A DNA stretch of 64,000 bases, taken from the NCBI GenBank assembly GCA_963732335.1, contig CAVSZO010000037.1:1-64000 (forward strand), in the 5' to 3' direction. Position numbers and translations under genes: made by a program. How positions within the stretch are numbered: the stretch's first letter is position 1; each line of letters begins with the position of its first letter. The notes beneath the pieces were generated by a model. That model was given only the letters and a program-made list of their open reading frames with translations. It was not told the origin of the DNA and ran no database searches. Shown in pieces: positions 59,042-64,000 of this stretch. The DNA is from Desertimonas sp963732335. Lineage in GTDB: Bacteria; Actinomycetota; Acidimicrobiia; Acidimicrobiales; Ilumatobacteraceae.

Positions 59042-61371
59042 GTGACGAATGCCCCACAGACGCCGCCAACCCGAACCGCTCGGATGCTGGCGGTGCTGCG
59101 CTCCGACGGAGCACGGGGGTGGCGGCGACGCTCGGCCACGGCGTGCGGCTGGCGGAAACGGCGGGTGCAGAACCGGATCGGTGAGAGCATCCGCGCGCGA
59201 AGCGGGCCCGGGAGCAGCGCCGGATCCGCCGCCTCAACGAGACGCCGACCGCCGGTGATCGCGGTCGCCGACCCGCAGATCGCCGTGATCGTCACGTCGC
59301 GCGACCGGGCCGAGCTGCTCGGCCTGGCGCTGCGCAGCGTGCAGCTGCAGGACTTCACCGACTGGGAGTGCATCGTCGTCGACGACGCCTCGCTCGACGA
59401 TGCCGTCAGGTCGCTCAGCGTTCGCCGCCGTCGACTCCACGATTCAGGGTGCTCGCCCACGACCGCGTGCGCGGGCTGTCGGCAGCCCGCAACACAGGGA
59501 TCGCCGCCGCCCGGGCACCGCTGGTCTGCTTCCTCGATGACGACGACCTCCTCCTCGCTGGCTCGCTGCGCAGCCGGTTCGACGTCGCTCGTCGGGCAGC
59601 CTGCCGACGTCGTCGGGGCCTACTGCGACTGGGTGGGGATCGACCCAGCCGACCGGCTCGAGCAATGTCGCAGCCGTCGCGCACGCCGCGCAGCCGGCAT
59701 GGCGTCGCCTTCGCCGACCTCGCCGCCGGGGCTCCGTTCATCTCCTCCAGCCCGCTGCTTCGCGTGCCGACGCCTCGGCGCTCGCTGGCGGGTTCGACGA
59801 GAGCCTGCCTCGTGCCGAGGACGTCGACATGTGGATCCGGGTGACACGCGCCGGATTCCGATTCGTCTACTCGCGTTCGGTAGGGATCGGCTATCGGCGG
59901 TCGCCAGGCTCGATGGTGATCGGCTCGCCCGAGCTGCAGATGGAGTGCATGCTGCACATCCTGCGCCGAGCCGACGCCAGGACGTTCCGACGGGCCGTCG
60001 CTCGAGCGCTGACCGCCGCGCGCTGAGCGCCGCAGGGTTCGAGCTCGGATACGCCCCACAGATCCTCAACTATCTCGCCCTGCTGGCGGCGACCGACGTC
60101 GATCGGGCGGTGGAGCTCGGGTGCCGGGAGCTGTCCGAGCCGTTCCGCCGGCGGCATCGAGCCGCAGCGCTACGCCGATCGTTGACGTCGAGCGTGAGCC
60201 AGTCGGCTCGGGCGGCGGCAGCCGCACGAGGTCGCCGACGTCCAGCGCGCGCATCACGTCGCTCGCTCGAACGGTTGTCGTGCGTCGACGACGCCGTTCC
60301 GGGCGGGCATCGACGCAGCACTTCGCCGCCGAGGAGTCTCCGGGCGCCGAGCGACGCGGATCGCCAGCCCGCTGGTGGCCGCGACCCGCTGTGGCAGGTC
60401 GTTCGACGGGGCCGTGATCCTCGTCGCCGAGGCGGTCGTACCACGTCGACGAGCTCGGCCCGCTGTACGACGTTCTCGTCAGCCGCGGCGTCAAGACGCG
60501 GTTCATGGCCGGTGCCAGGCACCTCGACTCGACCACGTTCGGCGATCGGTCGCTACGCGGCTGAGATCCTCCCGTTCGACCCCGATCTCGTCGTACGCGC
60601 CGCGGTCTCGTCGTGCTCAACGACTGGGGCTACGCCGGCGACTCGCGGTCGACGCCTGCAACGGCGCAGGCGTCCCGACGTTCGCCAAGGTCGAAGGCGT
60701 GCAGGACTTCGAGGACGTCGACACCGGGCGGCAGCGCAACGCTACCGCACGGCGGCGGTCGTCCTCGGGCAGGGCCAGAACGACTCGACGCATTGCCCGA
60801 CCGGCAGGTGCGGATCGTCGGCAGCAGCCGTCTGGAGCGCATCTGGCGAGCGCCGCCGGTGCACCCGGGCGCACGTGCCCTCGTGAACCTCAACTTCACG
60901 TACACTGTGCTGGCGGACCACCGGAAGGCGTGGCTGCAGTCGGTCGAGGATGGCGGTGCGGCGAGCCGGGATCGAGGCGATCGTCTCGCGCCATCCGGCC
61001 GAGCGGCGCCGCAAGTCTGGGCTGCCGACGTCGTCGAAGCCGTTCCGCTACGAGATCAACCGGGCGGGTGTGCTCGTCTCGCGGTTCTCGACCGTGCCGT
61101 TCGAGGCGATGGCCCGCGGCGTGCCGTTCGTCTACCACAACCCGCACGGCGAACGGGTCCCGACCTTTGCACGAGCCGCGCGGCGCGCTTTCTCGTCAGC
61201 CGCTCGGCCGACGAGCTCGCCGCCGCGCTGGCGACGGCGATGACGTGGCAGACCGACTACCGCGATCGGGCCGAGAAGTTCTTCCGCCGGCAGGTCGACA
61301 TCGACGACCTCCGTCCCTCCGAAGTCCGTGCCGCAGACGTCATCATCGAGGAGATCGCCCGTGCCACGTGA
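59042..61371 (+). CDS. GT2 + GT-B two-domain glycosyltransferase (frameshifted)
   Basis: GTG 59042 starts VTNAPQTPPTRTARMLAVLR. GT2 part: QIAVIVTSRDRAELLGLALR, DWECIVVDDASLDDAVRSLS, RGLSAARNTGIAAARAPLVC-FLDDDD and MWIRVTRAGFRFVYSRSVGI. From about 60400 a GT-B-like part: GAVILVAEAV, SRGVKTRFMAGARHLDSTTF, LVNLNFTYTVLADHRKAWLQ, INRAGVLVSRFSTVPFEAMA, GVPFVYHNPHGERVPTF. The layout mirrors the GT2-TagF gene at 53007. At least eight frame changes; it could be two adjacent genes. It ends overlapping the methyltransferase start. Confidence 0.72.
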
Positions 61372-62131
61372 CGGCTCGACCAAGTCACCGGCAGCTGCCG
61401 GCTGTGCTCGAACGCGCCCGAGCCGGGTCGCCCGGGTCTCCGACGACCGAGCCGCGCGCTGGGAGGGCAGCGCGGGCGTCGACGACCCCGACGAGAACAT
61501 CGTCTGGAACCGGCACCGGTGGGGCGACGACGGGAACGTGGCGCAGGCTGGACAGCCTCGGCTACCAATGGGCGGGGGAGTCGCCCAGACACCGGCGACC
61601 GTTGCAGCGCTGGCCGACAAGTTCCTCCGTCCCTACGTCGGCGACCGCTACGACCTGGCGATCCTCGAGATCTCTCCCGGTGGCGGACGGATGACGGCCG
61701 AGCTCGTCCGCTACGCCAAACGTCTCAGCCTGGTCGACCTCAACGAGGCGGCGATCGACATCTGCCGTGAGCGCTTCGGCGATGTTGCCGATCCCGATCG
61801 AGTTCGTCGTCAACGACGGGCAGTCGCTCGCGGTGTCGGGGGAGCGCCGTTCGACCTCATCGCCTGCTACGACAGCATGGTGCACATGCATCCCGACGTC
61901 GTGCGCGGCTACGTCGCCCAGATGCCGGCGCTGCTCGCCGAGGGCGGGACGGCGTGGCTCGACCACAGCGGCAAGGGCCAGCGGACCAGCGGCGCCCGCA
62001 CGGCGATGACGGCCGAGCTGATGGCCGAGTTCGCCGCCGAAGCCGGGACTCGATCGTGAAGGACCAGGTCTTCCGCAACGACTGGGACTGCATCTCCGTG
62101 CTCGGCAAGCGCTCACGCGCCGCCGTCTGCC
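61361..62131 (+). CDS. Class I SAM methyltransferase (frameshifted)
   Basis: DENIVWNRHRWGDDG, then LAILEISPGGGRMTAELVRY (motif I variant), LVDLNEAAIDICRERFGDVA, FDLIACYDSMVHMHPDVVRG, LLAEGGTAWLDHSGKGQRTS and KDQVFRNDWDCISVLGKRSR. GTG 61361 overlaps the previous stop. Breaks near 61555, 61790 and 62045. Probably methylates a sugar in the surface glycan. Its true end is hidden by the duplication that begins at 62132. Confidence 0.82.
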
Positions 62132-63313
62132 CTGCGGCCGATCGCATCCGTGGGCGACCAGAGCGGTCGCGGTCGCCGCCGTCGACGTGAAGCTGATCGC
62201 CGGGTGCAGCGGCGCCAACGAAGCGTGGCGCGAGCTGGGCGTCGACGTCGTGCCATATCACCAGGTCGTCCTCGGCATCGGCGGATCGCTGAGCTGGCGC
62301 TGTGCGCCCCGGTCGGCCCGGTGATCGGCGGATCTGTCGCCGCAGCCCGGCTGGCCGGCGTCCGCTGCCGCGTCGTCGACGTCGCGCGGCCGCCCGGACG
62401 CATTGCCGTGCAGCGCCGCGGCGCTCGGTCGAGGTCGGCGATCGCGAGCGGGTCGACGCCGAGCACGGCGCCTCGCCGGTCCCGACATCACGCGGCGAGC
62501 GGCGGCCGCCGGGTGCACGCGGCTGGCGAGGATCGAGTTTCCGTCGCGGCTGCCGTCTCGAGGACGGCCCGCTCGACGTCGCGTCGGTCGAGCGGCTCGC
62601 GGCGCTGCGCGACCGCCATCGTGGCGAGACGGCGGTCGTCATCGGCAACGGCCCGTCGCTCAACGAGACCGAGCTCGAGCTGCTCACCGAGGTGCCGACG
62701 TTCGGCGTCAACGCCATCTTCCTGGCCGCGGAACGGCTGCCCGAGCCGATCACCTACTACGTCGTCGAGGACACGATGGTGTTCAAGGACAACTCGCGGC
62801 GATCAAGGCGTACGACGCCGAGTGGAAGCTGTTCCCGGCGATGTACCGGCCGTCGTTCGACGACGCCGAGGTCGACGAGCAACGATCTTCTTCCGGATGA
62901 ACGCCGGGTTCTACGGCCGCAGGACCGGCACGAAGTGCCATCCGCGCTTCTCGTTCGATACCACCCAGCGCCTGTACTGCGGCCAGAGCGTGACGATCAT
63001 CAACCTGCAACTCGCCCACTGGATGGGCTTCCAGCGCGTCGTCCTGATCGGGATGGACTTCTCCTACCGGATTCCCGAGGACGCCGACCGCACGGGGCGC
63101 TGATCATCTCGCGAAGCGACGACCCGAACCACTTCCACCCCGACTACTTCGGCGCCGGCAAGACGTGGAAGGACCCGCAGCTCGACCGCGTGCTCGTCAA
63201 CTACCACCTCGCCGACGAGATCTACCGGGCGACCGGCCGTGAGATCATCAACGCCACCGAGGGCGGCAAGCTCGACCTGTTCCCACGGCTGCCGCTCCGC
63301 GAGGCGATCGGCG
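62132..63313 (+). repeat. 1.18-kb direct repeat, copy 2
   Basis: The second copy of the 57730-58916 segment. It begins immediately after the methyltransferase coding end, so the transferase tail (62132-62512) is here detached from its GT2 and may be a non-functional remnant or fused to the methyltransferase. Confidence 0.88.
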
Positions 63314-63326
63314 CTGGACGACCTGA
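62513..63326 (+). CDS. DUF115 (Maf/MptE-like) protein, copy 2
   Basis: Same signatures as copy 1: GETAVVIGNGPSLNETELEL, TFGVNAIFLAAERLPEPITY, RLYCGQSVTIINLQLAHWMG, VVLIGMDFSYRIPEDADRTG, DPNHFHPDYFGAGKTWKDPQ and LFPRLPLREAIG. Breaks near 62560, 62795, 62882 and 63098. A final shift would place the stop at 63324-63326 (copy 1 ends REAIGVDRW). Differences from copy 1 are mostly synonymous or conservative, suggesting both are maintained. Confidence 0.8.
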
Positions 63327-63329
63327 ACC

Positions 63330-64000
63330 GTCGGTCGCCGTCGAGCCGTGCCTCGCGACCGTCGTCGGGTGCGAGCGTGGTTGTCGTCGCCACCGTGGTC
63401 GGCTGCGTGCGTGGCGCACTGGTCGTCGGTGGTGCCGTCGTCGGTGGCGTCGGGCGTCGGTCGTCGGCTGCTCGTGGTCGGAGGCGCGTCGTCGGGGTTC
63501 GGTGGTCGGCGCCGCGGTGGTCGGTGGCTCGGTCGTCGTGACCTCGCGGCGCGGCCGTCGTCGTCGGTTCGGGCTCGACCGGGGCACGATCAGGCCGAGG
63601 TCGAAGCCGAGCGGCTGTTCGGTCGGGCAGGCCGACGATGTCCGTGCGTGCTGTGCCCCGTTGTTCGTCGACGGTGACGAGAGTCCGAGTCGAGCTCGTC
63701 GTCGAGCACCCTGGTCGGGAAGCGTGATGTCGTAGCCGTCGGGAAGCTCGAGCTCGAGCACGTAGGACCCGTGCGCACGACGTCCAGCGAACTCGTACCT
63801 GCCGAGATGGTCGGTCACGTCGCGGGCGACGTTCGACACCTGCGGCGTCGAGGAGCACGACAACGACCCCTTCGACGCCGGCTTCGTCCTCGTCCTGCAA
63901 CCCGTCGCCGTTGGCGTCCAGCCAGACGAAGTCGCCGATCGTCGACGTGGCCAACGCGAGCAGAGGTCGTCGGCTCGACGGCGTCTGTGCTCGGTGGTGC
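63330..64000 (-). CDS. SdrD-B-domain secreted protein, partial at right edge
   Basis: TSTIGDFVWLDANGDGLQDE-DEAGVEG and VTDHLGRYEFAGRRAHGSYV, LELPDGYDITLPDQG are a prealbumin-like SdrD B-type repeat, known from surface adhesins. Downstream follow TTTEPPTTAAPTTEP-type linkers (about 63370-63580), as in the FN3-SGNH protein. The start lies beyond 64000 or at TTG 63954; the end is uncertain because of frameshifts near 63850, 63600 and 63400. Converges on DUF115 copy 2. Confidence 0.7.

Noticed and set aside
59042..63326. Bacterial defence system
   Set aside because: No nuclease, helicase, reverse transcriptase or SMC-like motifs; all recognisable domains are glycan or methyl transferases.
1..64000. 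Programmed ribosomal frameshifting as the cause of the broken frames
   Set aside because: There are too many breaks, in too many unrelated housekeeping genes, with no common slippery sequence.

Overview
The window is high-GC DNA from an actinobacterium. Support comes from tandem GAF-ANTAR regulators, a mycothiol-dependent maleylpyruvate-isomerase-type enzyme, a SufC/SufS/SufU cluster with a Rieske protein, many GTG starts and translationally coupled GTGA/TGATG junctions. Acidimicrobiia (Ilumatobacter-like) is my best guess from overall gene style, but it is inference. No rRNA, tRNA or CRISPR array was recognised. More than half of the genes carry one or more apparent single-base frameshifts although both halves of each protein are conserved. 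This looks like an under-polished long-read assembly rather than mass gene decay, so genes are given over their full reconstructed span and the breaks are noted.

Layout: 0.2-6.4 kb holds two drug-efflux type MFS transporters with divergent TetR and HxlR regulators, a GNAT-methyltransferase fusion and a small Cys-rich protein. 6.5-12.9 kb is one leftward operon (LacI regulator, sugar-binding protein, two permeases, GH130 mannoside enzyme, Gfo/Idh oxidoreductase) headed by a perfect LacI-type operator. 13.1-21.6 kb holds two convergent Fe-S assembly clusters (SufD-Rieske-SufC rightward; SufC-SufS-SufU leftward) enclosing pterin dehydratase, YbaK-type deacylase, thioesterase, two GAF-ANTAR proteins and a 36-residue Lys-rich protein. 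21.6-33.2 kb is a galactoside locus: leftward ABC transporter, alpha-galactosidase and galT; rightward DeoR regulator, LacZ and aldo/keto reductase, with inverted DeoR-like boxes between. 33.3-38.4 kb has a decayed AbiEi/DUF559-type gene, an MBL hydrolase, a GT2 and cysDN. 38.4-41.8 kb carries three toxin-antitoxin pairs around an acyl-CoA dehydrogenase.

From 41.8 kb to the right edge the window is a cell-surface glycopolymer region: a polytopic membrane protein, sugar epimerase, UDP-sugar dehydrogenase, several GT2 enzymes, a GT2-CDP-glycerol glycerophosphotransferase fusion, a Stealth phosphotransferase, FkbM and class I methyltransferases, two DUF115 (Maf/MptE-like) genes inside a 1.18-kb duplication, an FN3-SGNH hydrolase and an SdrD-B-domain protein with Thr/Pro linkers. 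The combination suggests synthesis and decoration of a phosphodiester-linked wall or capsule polymer.

Three hairpin-forming copies of a dispersed intergenic repeat (6.4, 13.0 and 38.4 kb) are the clearest non-coding signal that ordinary gene annotation does not explain.
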